A stretch of DNA of 64,000 bases, from positions 18,650,324 through 18,714,323 of the forward strand of contig OX439037.1 of assembly GCA_949317995.1 (NCBI GenBank), given 5' to 3'. Within the stretch, counting starts at the first letter, position 1; each line of letters begins with the position of its first letter. Made by a program: the position numbers and the translations under genes. Origin of the DNA: Acholoe squamosa (Eukaryota; Annelida; Polychaeta; Phyllodocida; Polynoidae). Below, piece by piece: positions 51,736 through 63,524 of the stretch. The notes below the pieces were generated by a model. The model had not been told where the DNA came from. It made no database searches and worked only from the letters and a program-made list of their open reading frames with translations.

Positions 51736-51770
51736 ATGTCTGTCTCCCTCTCTCTCTCTCTCTCCCTCTT
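51676..51770. repeat. Pyrimidine microsatellite (TCTG/TCTC)n
   Basis: A TCTG-rich stretch with about seven consecutive TCTG units, then TCTC repeats. It opens long serine/leucine-rich frames that are not genes. Confidence 0.9.
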
Positions 51771-52618
51771 GCCCTGTCCTCTCTTATTCACCCTCTGTTT
51801 TCCTTACTCTTCCTGTCCTTTCTATCTCATTCAGCTTCTTTTCTCCTCCCCTGCGCTATATGCCTTGTACGGTCCTACAATACACCTCTCCCTACCCCAA
51901 CCCTTCCCTAATCACACCCTTCACCTACCCCACCCCCACCCCTCAGATACCCTCTCGGTATTAACAGTTTTAGTGGGCAGCTTATCTGGTGGCCAGGTTT
52001 TCGTTGTGCTCACCGCCTTTCACTCAGGCACCCGCTATAACATAGGCATTCATTCAGTAGCCTATCACCGGCCGGCATGGGGCGAGGCTAGCGGTCTATA
52101 AACATGGACTTGTCCAAGGTCCAAGGACGCCATTGGTCTGACCAGACATTTTTTATTTCCTTTTTCTGATTGGGTCTATAGCTATTTTATTTTTCAGTGG
52201 TAGGTGTACTGCAGCTAACATCCTAGATGGTTTAACCTGGTATCAGTATAACTCTCAACCGGGAAGGAACTTGTTCACGGAAAAAATCCTGTGTGTTGGC
52301 ACAAGCATAAGCTAAGCCCTATTTATCGCCTAGTGACTAGGACTCTGGATAGACTACCCATTCAATAGAACCGCTCAGTGTATTGACAGATTCCTACTTC
52401 CTTAGGTACTGGCGCCTCCAGCACTGTAGATTTATGGAGGGGAGTGGGGTTTGGGGGGGAGGGGTGGTTGGCTTAAGGGTAAGGCTAGGCACTGGTCAAT
52501 ATAAACAGATTCAATGGCACAACCTGTTTGATACAAGTTGTGCCTCACAGACATAACTGAACTACCAGTTTCTACTACCTCGTGACCAGATATGGTTGGA
52601 GGTTGGACTAGGTTCAGT

Positions 52619-52800
52619 GAGTGAGTGAGTAATAGATGTTTAACGCCATTTCGACAGCTAAGGTCATATTCATGGCGAGAACGACATTACACAATTTCAA
52701 GAAGGAATGTGTCAGTGCCCGCACATATGTGCACCACACACATCCTGAGGGGATAGGAAAGAAGAGATATAGACCCTTTTAAGTGGGCTAGGGAAGCCCG
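52619..52800 (-). mobile_element. SINE-like element, copy 2
   Basis: Reverse-oriented full copy of 182 bp. The tail (GAGTGAGTGAG) is at the left and the GGGCTTCCCTAGCC end at the right. A perfect 14 bp duplication, GGACTAGGTTCAGT, flanks it at 52605-52618 and 52801-52814. Confidence 0.95.
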
Positions 52801-54058
52801 GGACTAGGTTCAGTCACGTACCCCAATACAAATGAGGTTCCCAAGAGACCGATCAAACTGTTGAAGGAGATTTCTAAACGATAGAATAAGTACCATTTTA
52901 TTTCTGTACTGAAAGGTTCGAGTCTATTCCCCGATAATGTACAATGCCCATATTGGTATTCCAGAGGGTTCTACTTTCAATCTCCGTGAATAGACCACAC
53001 CTTGTTAACCAAGGTATAAAAAAGAACTATGCTGAAAATAATTTCTTAAATTAGCAGTTGAATTAATTTGGATATAGCTATATATACAAGTTGCTTATGG
53101 AGTAGATGCCACAGGTGCGTGCAGTCCTGGGACCGGATTCATATTCCTTTTATTTCTATGCGATGCACAAATACAGATAGCACTGGCGAGTAACCCGCCA
53201 GCACTGCATTGCTGCATCATGCCAGCCCTTTGTGAATGTTTGGCATGATGCATGGCAGTAAGTTAATTGCTCTGCCTGCATTTTTATCTCATGACAACCA
53301 AGGGGTACTTAAGCAGCCATGATAAAGCCATTAAAGGGTTACCCATTGTTGCATGTGTGATGTGGTTAGCAGTGGTCAGTGCCTGTTGGACACTGATGGA
53401 GGAGGCAGGTGGCGGAAGGTGCTTCATAGAGAATAGCTCACTGAACAATTCACAGACTCACTCACTGAGTCACTCACCCAGCACTAGGTGTCAACACTGA
53501 CAGCCACCACAAGGTCTCTATAGGCCTGGCACTAAGCCTGTTACTGTATACCCTGTGCAATCTTTATAACGCCTGTAACCCACACAGGTTGAGGCAGTGC
53601 CGCTTTAGCCTGCCATCTATTATACCCAAATACTGGTAGCCTATATATAATATATATGGTGATTTCCATACAGATCCTATCATGAATTAAGCCCTGGTGA
53701 GTTACTCACTATTGGGGAGTAGTAGAGTACTATGCTGCCTTTTAAGTTTAGAAAGTGTCTTGTTTTGTAAGATGTCTCTGGGTGGATGTACTATGACATT
53801 TCCCAGTTAAGACTTTCTCTCCGATAACTACCTAAATACCCCTTCCCACACTCCCACTATCCAGGCTCACTTCACGAGCCTACCACCTGTAACAATCACC
53901 CGCCCCTTTACTACAGTGGCTAGCTACCCATATAACTAACCTAATCCAGCGGTAACTTCCCTAGTCACAGTGGACGGCGCCCAACGCCTATTGTGTTGGA
54001 CCTCAATTGAGCCTGTCAGGCACGGCTCAGTGGTGAGTGTCCTGATAAAACTCAGGTG

Positions 54059-54880
54059 CAGTGTAGCCTGATAAGCTATTGGGGAGTTACTCTGCGTGTG
54101 TAGTGTTGTCTGATGAGCTATTGGGGAGTTACTCAGCATGTGTAGTGTAGTCTGATGAGCTATTGGGGAACAGGTTAGAGAGTGTAGTGTAGCCTGATGA
54201 AGCTATTGGGGAGCAGGTTAGAATGTGTAGTGTATCCTGATGAACTATTGGAGAACAGGTTAGAATGTGTAGTGTATCCTGATGAGCTATTGGGGAACAG
54301 GTTAGAATGTGTAGTGTATCCTGATGAGCTATTGAGGTGCAGGTTAGAATGTGTAGTGTATCCTGATGAGCTATTGAGGTGCAGGTTAGAATGTGTAGTG
54401 TATCCTGATGAGCTATTGGAAAACAGGTTAGAGAGTGTAGTGTAGCCTGATGAAGCTATTGGGGAGCAGGTTAGAATGTGTAGTGTATCCTGATGAGCTA
54501 TTGGGGAACAGGTTAGAATGTGTAGTGTATCCTGATGAACTATTGCGGAGCAGGTTAGAATGTGTAGTGTATCCTGATGAGCTATTAAGGAGCAGGTTAG
54601 AATGTGTAGTGTATCCTGATGAGCTATTGAGGTGCAGGTTAGAATGTGTAGTGTATCCTGACGAGCTATTGGGGAGCAGGTTAGAATGTGTAGTGTATCC
54701 TGAGGAGCTATTGGAGAGCAGGTTAGAATGTGTAGTGTATCCTGATGAGCTATTGGGGAGCAGGTTAGAATGTGTAGTGTATCCTGATGAGCTATTGGGG
54801 AGCAGGTTAGAATGTGTAGTGTATCCTGATGAGCTATTGGAGAGCAGGTTAGAATGTGTAATGTAGGCTGTATTGTAGCC
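54059..54880. repeat. 42 bp minisatellite, about 19 copies
   Basis: Units of 42 bp containing TAGTGTATCCTGATGAGCTA and GGGGAGCAGGTTAGAATGTG. Because 42 is a multiple of three, a frame encoding a 14-residue repeat (RLECVVYPDELLGS) stays open through most of the array. There is no start context, signal or splice evidence, so it is not called a gene. Very diverged units continue to about 55215. Confidence 0.95.
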
Positions 54881-55430
54881 TTGTGAGCTATGGAGGCGTA
54901 GCTTAAAATGTGTAGTATGGCCTGATGAGCTAATGGGAAGTAGCGCAGTGTTAGTAGTGTGGTCTGATCAGCTAGTGCGGAACAGGTTAGAATGCGTAGT
55001 GTGGCCTCATGAACTATGTCTATTGGGGAATGGCTCTGTGTGTTTATTGTAGCCTGATGGTATATTTGGGAGCTGCTCTTTGTGTTGTAGTATAGCCTGA
55101 TATACCATTGGGGAGTAGGTCAGTTTTGCATGTTGTCTAGTCTAATGTGCTACTGAGGAGTAACTCAGGGTGTTACATATTCTGCTGAGCTATTGGGGAG
55201 TGTGTAATGTAGCTTGATTTGCGTGAATCCTGAACTGCCTGAGCATGCGTGACTCCACCTCTCGTCGATTCCCGGCAACCCCGAGGGTTCCCGATGAATA
55301 ATTGGCCATTCAAGAGTAACTCAGTGCTAGGTGTATGTAGTGTAGGTCTACCCTAGTTATGAGTCCCTAGGGTGCATTGGGGTGGATGTATGTGATTGGG
55401 TGTAAATTGATGGGTGAGGAACTGACCATG

Positions 55431-55970
55431 CTTGGTCTAGGGGAGAATGGCTGGGGATGCTTAGTCTGACTGAGCTTTAGGGGGCTACCTGTAGGTCTAG
55501 AGGTGAGAGTGGCTGGGATTCCAGTGACCATACTTAGTCTGACTAGGGCTTCCCTAGCCCACTTAAAAGGGTCTATTTCTCATCTTTCCTATCCCCTCAG
55601 GATGTGTGTGGTGCACATATGCACGGGTACTGACACATTCCTCTGTGAAATTGTGTAATGTAGTTCTCGCCATGAATATAACCTTAGCTGTCGAAATGGC
55701 GTTAAACATCTATTACTCACTCACTTAGTCTGACTGAGCTTTAGGGGGCCTACCTGTAGGTCTAGAGGTGTGAGTGGCTGGGATTCCAGTGACCATACTT
55801 AGTCTGACTGAGGTTTAAGGGGGCTACCTGTAGGTCTAGAGGTGTGAGTGGCTGGGATTCCAGTGACCATACTTAGTCTGACTGAGCTTTAGGGGGCCTA
55901 CCTGGAGTAACAGGTCTAGAGGTGTGTGTGGCTGGGGTGCAAGTGACTATACTTTGTCTAACCATGAGGC
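55431..55970. repeat. About 74 bp tandem repeat, 4-5 copies, split by a SINE
   Basis: Units contain TTAGTCTGACTGAGCTTTAG, CTACCTGTAGGTCTAGAGGT and GCTGGGATTCCAGTGACCAT. The second unit is interrupted at 55545-55722 by the SINE-like element. The last unit is diverged. Confidence 0.9.
55545..55722 (+). mobile_element. SINE-like element, copy 3
   Basis: A 178 bp full copy inside the 74 bp tandem repeat. The 13 bp duplication ACTTAGTCTGACT flanks it at 55532-55544 and 55723-55735. The 3' block ACCTTAGCTGTCGAAATGGC and the ACTC tail are well preserved. Confidence 0.95.
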
Positions 55971-56885
55971 ATACCTAGGGCAGTAGATGTCCCTGGGGTA
56001 GGTGATGGATGTAGACGTGAGCAGCTCGTTGACATGTGGTGGCAGGATGATGGAGCAGCTCGTCACAATAAGGCCGGCCGGTAACACCCTGTGTTACGGT
56101 GTGGCCACAGTATTACCGTGGATGCCCTTTAACTCCACCTCCCGCTCCCCAAACACTAATAGGGAAAGGTCCACCGGTAATTTTCTGTTCCAGACGATTC
56201 CCCGTTAAGAACCATTTTAATTATTTTTCTAGTTGCCCCTATGGGATTTCAAAATGTATGTAGGTTGACCATATATTATTTGAAAATGTCTAGAAATCAT
56301 AAACGTTCTAACCAAGAACTGCATATTCGATAGAAAAAAATGGAGCTGCCGTCCCCTACTCCTTAAGCACAGCGTCAAACACTTAGAGCTATCTGTATTG
56401 GACTAGCCTACCTCTGTACTATGTGTGTCCATGATAGACTGGTGGTAGGCCGTCAGGTGGGTCTTATCTACACCATGTGTGACCCTGACTACAAAATATT
56501 TTATACCAACTGAAGTCTTATAGTCTTCAGGATAACTATATTCAACTTAATTGCCAAAAGTAGATACTTTGTGTTATATCTAAACCTCTCATACATCTAC
56601 ATAATTAGCCAATAAGAGATTTGCGAATCTGAACTCAAACTTTATATTTCAGCACGAGCTGTTATTGGTCAATTGCATCTTCTAAAGCTTTGAATTCAAA
56701 TAAAGAGACAAAAGACAATCAATAAAACCCGAAATACGGTATAATTTGATTAAGACTGGCGATCACTCTAATGAGTAATGGGGGTGATATCTGTGCATAA
56801 ACCCTCTTCTTTCTCTGCCAAGCGTTCTTCTATGCTTCTATTAGTCTTGGAAGCTAATCATGTGCGTCACCTTTCCCACTTACAG

Positions 56886-56949
56886 GTCCCGCAAAACTCA
56901 CCCTGGTCAAGTAGTTCACCTCAGCGACAACCCTGTGGACCCTAACAAG
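56886..56949 (+). CDS. STXBP5: Tomosyn internal exon D (WD40 propeller)
   Basis: Short 64 bp coding exon. The acceptor is TTACAG (56880-56885) and the donor GTAGGC starts at 56950. The first base completes the Leu codon left by exon C. The exon then reads SRKTHPGQVVHLSDNP and ends VDPNK on a full codon. Vertebrate tomosyn has (S/T)K(S/T)HPGPVVH(L/I)SD(N/S)P followed by DEGK and then LLIG, so the exon boundary falls just before the LLIG block. That next exon is not visible between 56950 and 64000 and should lie beyond the window. Identity rests on the ordered match with exons A-C and exact phase compatibility. Confidence 0.93.
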
Positions 56950-57714
56950 GTAGGCATTTTGTCACTTACATTAATCCTAGATATCACCAAGAATATCTAA
57001 ATTAATTTCCCATCTGTGTATTGCAATATACTCTGATGGAGACACCAACATTTGATGAGCCTTCAGGATGGACCCCAAATAACTGTTGAATGAATCGATA
57101 ATATTCTCGAGCAAATTTCTTTCCATTTTCTTTCAGAATGACCATATGATAATTTCACAGAAGGCGTCATTGGATTTTATATGCTTTTTACATACCATAT
57201 CATATCGTACATGCAAAATGCCATTAATACCATGATTAAATCTTATCTGTTACTCCATTTTGTGAAGCTATGGCAAAGAACACTTACCCAGCTCTATAAA
57301 AGGACTACTCAGACCAGTGTCAGAGCCTTAATGTACCGGCCACAAATACATGATGTAAATGTAGCCATCTGGGGATATAACCTATTCTTATATGGGTCGT
57401 TAGAATTAGGGGGCTGAATTATTACATGTTTTTATCCCCCTCTGTGCCCATGGACTCTCCATTTAGAAAATGCCTTGTTGTTGATCATTATACTCACCAT
57501 CAGGGCCAAATGTATCTTTTATGAGTACTTATTCACACGGATAGGGTGACATTAATGGATGTTAAGTGGTAAAATCACAAATCACCATAGAGATGCTTAT
57601 CCACTCCTCGCTGCTCTTCATTGACATATGGTGCTGCTGGCCAGACCACTGTCGTTTATGTTCCAAACCGGTGACGCCCAAGTCGTAAAAGCCCATCTGT
57701 GAAGGCATGGGCCA

Positions 57715-58200
57715 TGCCGTTAACACTTTAAGGACTGCAGTTAACCCTTTAGGAGCTGCAGTCAATCCATAAAGAGATGCAGTTAACCCTTTAAGGACTG
57801 CAGGTAACCCTTTAGGAGCTGCAGTCAATCCATAAAGAGATGCCGTTAACACTTTAAGGACTGCAGTTAACCCTTTAGGAGCTGCAGTCAATCCATAAAG
57901 AGATGCAGTTAACCCTTTAAGTACTGCAGTTAACACTTTAGGAGCTGCAGTCAATCCATAAAGAGATGCAGTTAACCCTTTAAGGACTGCAGTTAACACT
58001 TTAGGAGCTGCAGTCAATCCATAAAGAGATGCAGTTAACCCTTTAAGGACTGCAGTTAACACTTTAGGAGCTGCAGTCAATCCATAAAGAGATGCAGTTA
58101 ACCCGTTGACGGCTGCAGTTTACCCTTTGTGGGCTGCAGTTTACTCTTTTATGGGCCACAGTTGACAAATTAAGGGTTGCGGTTTACTATTTAAGGGCTG
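57715..58200. repeat. 63 bp tandem repeat made of three 21 bp subunits
   Basis: The unit is GCTGCAGTCAATCCATAAAG, then GATGCAGTTAACCCTTTAAG, then GACTGCAGTTAACACTTTAG in near-perfect tandem, with about six units and diverged ends. The subunits are themselves variants of one 21 bp sequence. A minus-strand frame of 172 codons (57562-58080) is an artefact of the 63 bp period. Confidence 0.95.
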
Positions 58201-59184
58201 CACTTTGCGTTGATATACTATGTCTTTTGTTTGTCATTATTGGAGATGCCCTTAGCATCTCCATTGTATTCACATGGGAGGTCGATTGCACACCAAATCG
58301 GACAGTCCAATAACCCTTGAGTCGACCTGTGCAATAGTAAATTACCTTTTTGATAATTTCTGTATAGAAATTTAGCCAAATTACAACTGTTTTATATTGC
58401 TTATATGGACACATTATTCATCTTAATTTTGAAAGTGTATACAAAGCTTCGTTTTACTATTTTGTCATATTTTGTTGGTTCATTTTGTTCTTATAAGACT
58501 AGTCGTAACAGGGTGATACTACCCTCCTTGCTAAGGTCATTTCAGTTAGCTGAGAAAGCTACCCACTCAGATCTCGCCTACAGAGAGGCTACAGCTTGCT
58601 CTCCCTGCCTACAGTTCCCACCCTCCTCCTAATCACCTCGTAATAGTATACTGTCAGACCCCCCCCCCCCCTGCACCACCCAGCACCCAATCACCTCATT
58701 ATAGGGGTGGGTATTGGTGGGACACATAAACTTATGCCTGATACATGGTCACTTTAACCATTTAGAAGGATCGCTACATGCAAGCCACCCACATGCATGC
58801 ATCCATTAACCCACTAAAGGCCACCTACATATATATATATACATGTACACATAAGTATGATGCACCTTATTATATTAGGAGTAGGCGTCCACACACGTGC
58901 CTGGGGAGTGTCCGGTCGTCTGCCTGACTGTAATTAACCCACTAAAGGCCACCTACATATATAATGTATATACCTTCACACAGTGTCCAGCCGGTCTCTG
59001 TGTGTGTGAGGGGGAGGGGGTACATGTAGGTCCTCTATATACCGATATTGCAGGATGTAGAATGTGTGCAGCCCTTTCTTGAGCTGATTTCCAGCATGCT
59101 ATGGTGTTTAATTGAAAATGTTGACGTCATTCTGTGTTTTAAATTGTGTTTTAATGTGTGTTTTTATTATTCTATGGTCTTAGA

Positions 59185-60995
59185 CATGCATGTAGCATTG
59201 ATGCACAGTTAACCCTTTATGGATAGCATGATGCATTGATGCACAGTTAACCCTTTATGGATAGCATGATGCATTGATGCACAGTTAACCCTTTATGGAA
59301 AGCATGATGCATTGGTGCACAGTTAACCCTTTATGGATAGCATGATGCATTGATGCACAGTTAACCCTTTATGGATAGCATGATGCACATTTAACCCTTT
59401 ATGAATGGCATGATGCATTGATGCACATTTAACCCTTTATGAGTGGCATGATACATTGATACACAGTTAACCCTTTATGAATGGCATGATGCATTGTTGC
59501 ACATTTAACCCTTTATGAATGGCATGATGCATTGATGCACATTTAACCCTTTATGAATGGCATGATGCATTGATACACAGTTAACCCTTTATGAATGGCA
59601 TGATGCATTGATGCACATTTAACCCTTTATGAATGGCATGATGCATTGATTCACTTAAAGCCTTTATGAATGGCATGTAGCATTGATGCACAGTTAACCC
59701 TTTATGGATAGCATGATGCATTGATGCACAATTAACCCCTTATGGATAGCATGATGCATTGATGCACGTTTAACCCTTTATGAATGGCATGATGCATTGA
59801 TTCACTTTAACCCTTTATGAATGGCATGATGCATTGATTCACTTTAAGCCTTTATGAATGGCATGTAGCATTGATGCACAGTTAACCCTTTATGAATGGC
59901 ATGATGCATTGATGTACTTTAACCCTTCTTGGATAGCATGATGCATTGATGCCCAGTTAACCCTTTATGAATGGCATGATGCATTGATACACAGTTAACC
60001 CTTTATGAATGGCATGATGCATTGATGCACATTTAACCCTTTATGAATGGCATGATGCATTGATTCACTTTAACCCTTTATGAATGGCATGATGCATTGA
60101 TTCACTTTAAGCCTTTATGAATGGCATGTAGCATTGATGCACAGTTAACCCTTTATGAATGGCATGATGCATTGATGTACTTTAATCCTTCTTGGATAGC
60201 ATGATGCATTGATGCCCAGTTAACCCTTTATGAATGGCATGATGCATTGATACACAGTTAACCCTTTATGAATGGCATGATGCATTGATGCACATTTAAC
60301 CCTTTATGAATGGCATGATGCATTGATTCACTTTAAGCCTTTATGAATGGCATGTAGCATTGATGCACAGTTAACCCTTTATGGATAGCATGATGCATTG
60401 ATGCACAATCAACCCTTTATGGATAGCATGATGCATTGATGCACATTAACCCTTTATGGATAGCATGATGCATTGATGCACATTTAAACCTTTATGAATG
60501 GCATGATGCATTGATTCACTTTAACCCTTTATGAATGGCATGATGCATTGATTCACTTTAAGCCTTATGAATGGCATGTAGCATTGATGCACAGTTAACT
60601 CTTTATGGATAGCATGATGCATTGATGCACAGTTAACCCTTTATGGATGTTACAAAGCATTGATGCACATTTAACCCTTCATGGATAACATGATGCATAG
60701 ATGCACTTTAACCCTTCATGAATGGCATGATGCATTGATGCACTTTAACCCTTTATGGGTGCCATGATGCATTGATACACAGTTGACCCTTTATGAATGG
60801 CATGATGCATTGATGCACATTTAACCCTTCATGGATAACCTGATGCATTGATGCACTTAACCCTTTATGGATGGCATGATGCATTGATACACAGTTAACC
60901 CCTTAGGGATAGCATTATGCATTGATGCACAGTCAACCCTTTATTGATAGACAAGGCATTGATGTGCAGTTAACCCTTTTATGGATGCCATGATG
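59185..60995. repeat. 38 bp satellite-like array, about 47 copies
   Basis: Units of about 38 bp: GCATGATGCATTGATGCACA followed by GTTAACCCTTTATGGATA. Variants (GGATAGC/GAATGGC; CACAG/CACAT/TTCAC) recur in blocks, for example the segments at 59640-59940 and 59860-60360, which shows segmental duplication within the array. It shares the words GATGCAT and TTAACCCTTTA with the dispersed family seen throughout the window. Confidence 0.97.
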
Positions 60996-61002
60996 CATTG
61001 TC

Positions 61003-61280
61003 AACAAATATGTCAGTCATAATGCACTATTTGTCAGCAATTATTCAATTTATGTTAGTAATTACTCACTTTTTGTCAGTAATTAGTCCAAATATGTCAG
61101 TAATAATGCACTATTTGTCAGCAATTAGTCAATATAATTGTTAGTTATTACTCACTATTTGTTAAAATATATCAGTAATAATGCACTATTTGTCAGCAAT
61201 TAGTCAATACATGTTAGTAATTGCTCATTATTGGTCAGCAGTTCATCAACATATGTCAGTAATCACTCACTATTTGTCAA
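61003..61280. repeat. About 42 bp tandem repeat, left arm of an inverted pair
   Basis: Diverged units containing GTCAGTAATAATGCACTATT and TGTCAGCAATTAGTCAATAT. They are the reverse complement of the units at 61440-62165. Confidence 0.88.
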
Positions 61281-61374
61281 TATCTGATTGAATATTGAAA
61301 ATTGAATTGAAAATAGCATTGAAAATTGCATTAAAAACTCGGGTCTTTTAGGTCTTAGACCTAACCTGCTCCAT

Positions 61375-61376
<2 letters not shown>

Positions 61377-61430
<54 letters not shown>
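61377..61430. repeat. (TA)27 microsatellite
   Basis: A pure TA tract of 54 bp between the two oppositely oriented arrays. A second, 24 bp AT tract lies at 61577-61600 within the right arm. Confidence 0.95.
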
Positions 61431-61435
<5 letters not shown>

Positions 61436-61439
61436 CCTG

Positions 61440-62165
61440 CACCTGACACAGTTATATATTGAATAATTGCTGACAGATTGTAAGTAAATACTGACATGTA
61501 TTGATAATTGCTGTCATAGAGTGACTAAGTACTGACATATATTGACTAATTGCTGACAAATTGTGAGTAAATACTGATATATATATATATATATATATAT
61601 TGACTATTTGCTGACAATTAGTGAGTAATTACTAATATATATTGAATAATTGCTGACAAATAGTGAGCAATTACTAACATATAGACTAATTGCTGACAAA
61701 TAGTGAGCAATTACTAACATATATTGACTAAATACTGATAAAATGTAAGTAACTACTACCATGTATTGACTAATTGCTGACAAATAGTGAATAATTACTG
61801 ACATATTGTCTAATTTCTGATAAATAGTGAGTAATTACTGACATATATTTACTAATTGCTGACAGGCGTCCCTAGCCCAATCAAAAGGGTCTATTTCTCC
61901 TCTTTTCTATCCCCTCAGGATGTGTGGTGCACATATGTCATATGCGCAGGCACTGACACATTCCTCTGTGAAATGGTTATGTAGCTCTCGCCATGAATAT
62001 GACCTTAGCTGTCGAAATGGCTTTAAACATCTATTACTCACTCACTCACTAATTGCTGACAAAGTGAGTAATTACTGACGTATATTGACTAATTGCTGTT
62101 ATATAGTGACTAAGTACTAACATATATTGACTAATTGCTGACAAATAGTGAGCAATTACTAATCC
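61440..62165. repeat. About 42 bp tandem repeat, right arm of an inverted pair
   Basis: Units containing ATATTGACTAATTGCTGACA and AATAGTGAGTAATTACTGAC, reverse-complementary to the left arm. Contains a SINE-like insertion at 61865-62047. Confidence 0.9.
61865..62047 (+). mobile_element. SINE-like element, copy 4
   Basis: A 183 bp full copy within the right-arm array. The 14 bp duplication ACTAATTGCTGACA flanks it at 61851-61864 and 62048-62061. The element itself matches copies 1-3 with a few changes. Confidence 0.95.
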
Positions 62166-62345
62166 GATCATAAGTACATAAATCTAGATGATAGGACCGA
62201 GCAGCTATTACAGCAATGCTGTATGTCTATATCGAAATATAATATCTGATCATAAGTACATAAATCTAGATGATACGACCGAGCAGCTATTACAGCAATG
62301 CTGTATTTCTATATGGATATATATAAAATGATCATAAATACATAA
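62155..62345. repeat. About 83 bp tandem repeat, 2.3 copies
   Basis: Units contain GATCATAAGTACATAAATCT, GACCGAGCAGCTATTACAGC and AATGCTGTAT. Confidence 0.85.
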
Positions 62346-62389
62346 ACCTAGATTAAAGAGTCATGATAATGAGTATAGAGTCATGGGCA

Positions 62390-62660
62390 TCCTCGTTATA
62401 GTCGGTACACAGTCCAGTCCGCATGCACCAATTCAACCCACCCTCCCCACTCAAACCTCGCCTAGAATTAAGTAATTATAGCCGGTACACAGTCCAGTCC
62501 GCATGCACCAATTCAACCCACCCTCCCCACTCAAACCTCGCATAGAATTAAGTGATTATAGCCGGTACACAGTCTAGTCTGCATGCACCAATTCAACCCA
62601 CCCTCCCCACTCAAACCTTGCTAGAATTAAGCAATTATAGCCGGTACACCAATTCAACTT
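62390..62660. repeat. About 82 bp tandem repeat, 3.2 copies
   Basis: Units contain GGTACACAGTCCAGTCCGCA, TGCACCAATTCAACCCACCC and CTCAAACCTCGC...AGAATTAAG. The copies are nearly identical, so amplification is recent. Confidence 0.92.
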
Positions 62661-63520
62661 GCGTTGAACTTACATTGTCAATTGACATTTGATATTTGAC
62701 ATTGAGGCATCTCCTTAGGACTGAGTCCTTCACCTGTGACATTTTGCATCAACTAAGGTGAATACAGCAAGTATCATGTCGACTCGGTTGATACACTGTC
62801 GCTAGTTGAGAAAGATCAACAAATGTGCATAGTTGTAGCGGTTTATCACCTGTGTCACATTGGTGTATCATTGGGACAAACGAATATGGGCCTGGAGGCG
62901 TCATGCATTCTTATCAGGGTAAAATAGTCATATTCTCTATGAAGCCTTGTTGGATGGATAGAGTCTAGGGTGTCGGAAGTCCTACCTAGACCCTAGTATG
63001 ACTGAGAGCCTGGGACCATTGCACTCATTCTGTATGGGGCTGTCATGCTAATGTCATGTTTATTGAGCAATCCAGATCAAACTTCATCAATTAGGATCGG
63101 TATTCAATTATATTAGATGTGGTAGCCGTGTCCATGCTAGACTCTACTGTTGCTTACATGTTTTTGGACTCCACAAGCCCAACTCCTAACAAAGTAAACC
63201 CCTGTCGGTCCTCAATTCCCAAAACATGGTCAAGTTTCCACAACCCCTTAAGTAGTACTACCAGTAAACAAACCGATGAGGATACATGCACAAGCTAGAC
63301 CACATAATTACAACTGATAGACTGGTTCTGTATACTGGTACTTTGTAAACTGGGGTTTAGGGAGAGGTGATGGGGGCTGCTGTAGCCTGCCCTATGTGTA
63401 TTGTAGCTCAATGTGGGCTCCAGGTCAGAGTGTGGATGGTATCAGTCCATGCTGCTATAATCGGTATCCATCCGTTCAACCCTGTAAGGACCGCCTAGTG
63501 CATTAGGTCTATTGTCTTCA
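62661..63520. other. Non-coding stretch
   Basis: No gene, element boundary or repeat recognised in this intronic stretch. Confidence 0.5.
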
Positions 63521-63524
63521 TACA

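Larger units (their letters stand above)
42087..56885 (+). other. STXBP5: Tomosyn intron, about 14.8 kb
   Basis: The intron starts GTGAGT and ends TTACAG. It carries a strong hairpin (42309-42366), a 55 bp minisatellite (42706-43310), a 37 bp repeat (43905-44042), a (TA)37 tract (45325-45398), two hAT-like fragments (46499-46665, 50995-51098), two inverted-repeat elements (47143-47369, 49119-49341), a pyrimidine microsatellite near 51.7 kb, two SINE-like copies (52619-52800, 55545-55722) and two minisatellites (54059-54880, 55431-55970). No coding exon was recognised within it. Confidence 0.9.

Noticed and set aside
54197-54866. Open frames encoding a 14-residue repeat (RLECVVYPDELLGS)
   Set aside because: Produced by a 42 bp minisatellite whose period is a multiple of three. 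No splice sites, start context or similarity to a repeat protein.
57181-57417. Possible further tomosyn exon after exon D
   Set aside because: A CTTTCAG acceptor-like site precedes it, but the translation lacks the expected LLIG block and has no propeller similarity.
57562-58080. 172-codon minus-strand frame with LTAAPKVLTAVLKG-type repeats
   Set aside because: An artefact of the 63 bp tandem repeat; the sequence is low-complexity and derived from the TTAACCCTTTAA words.
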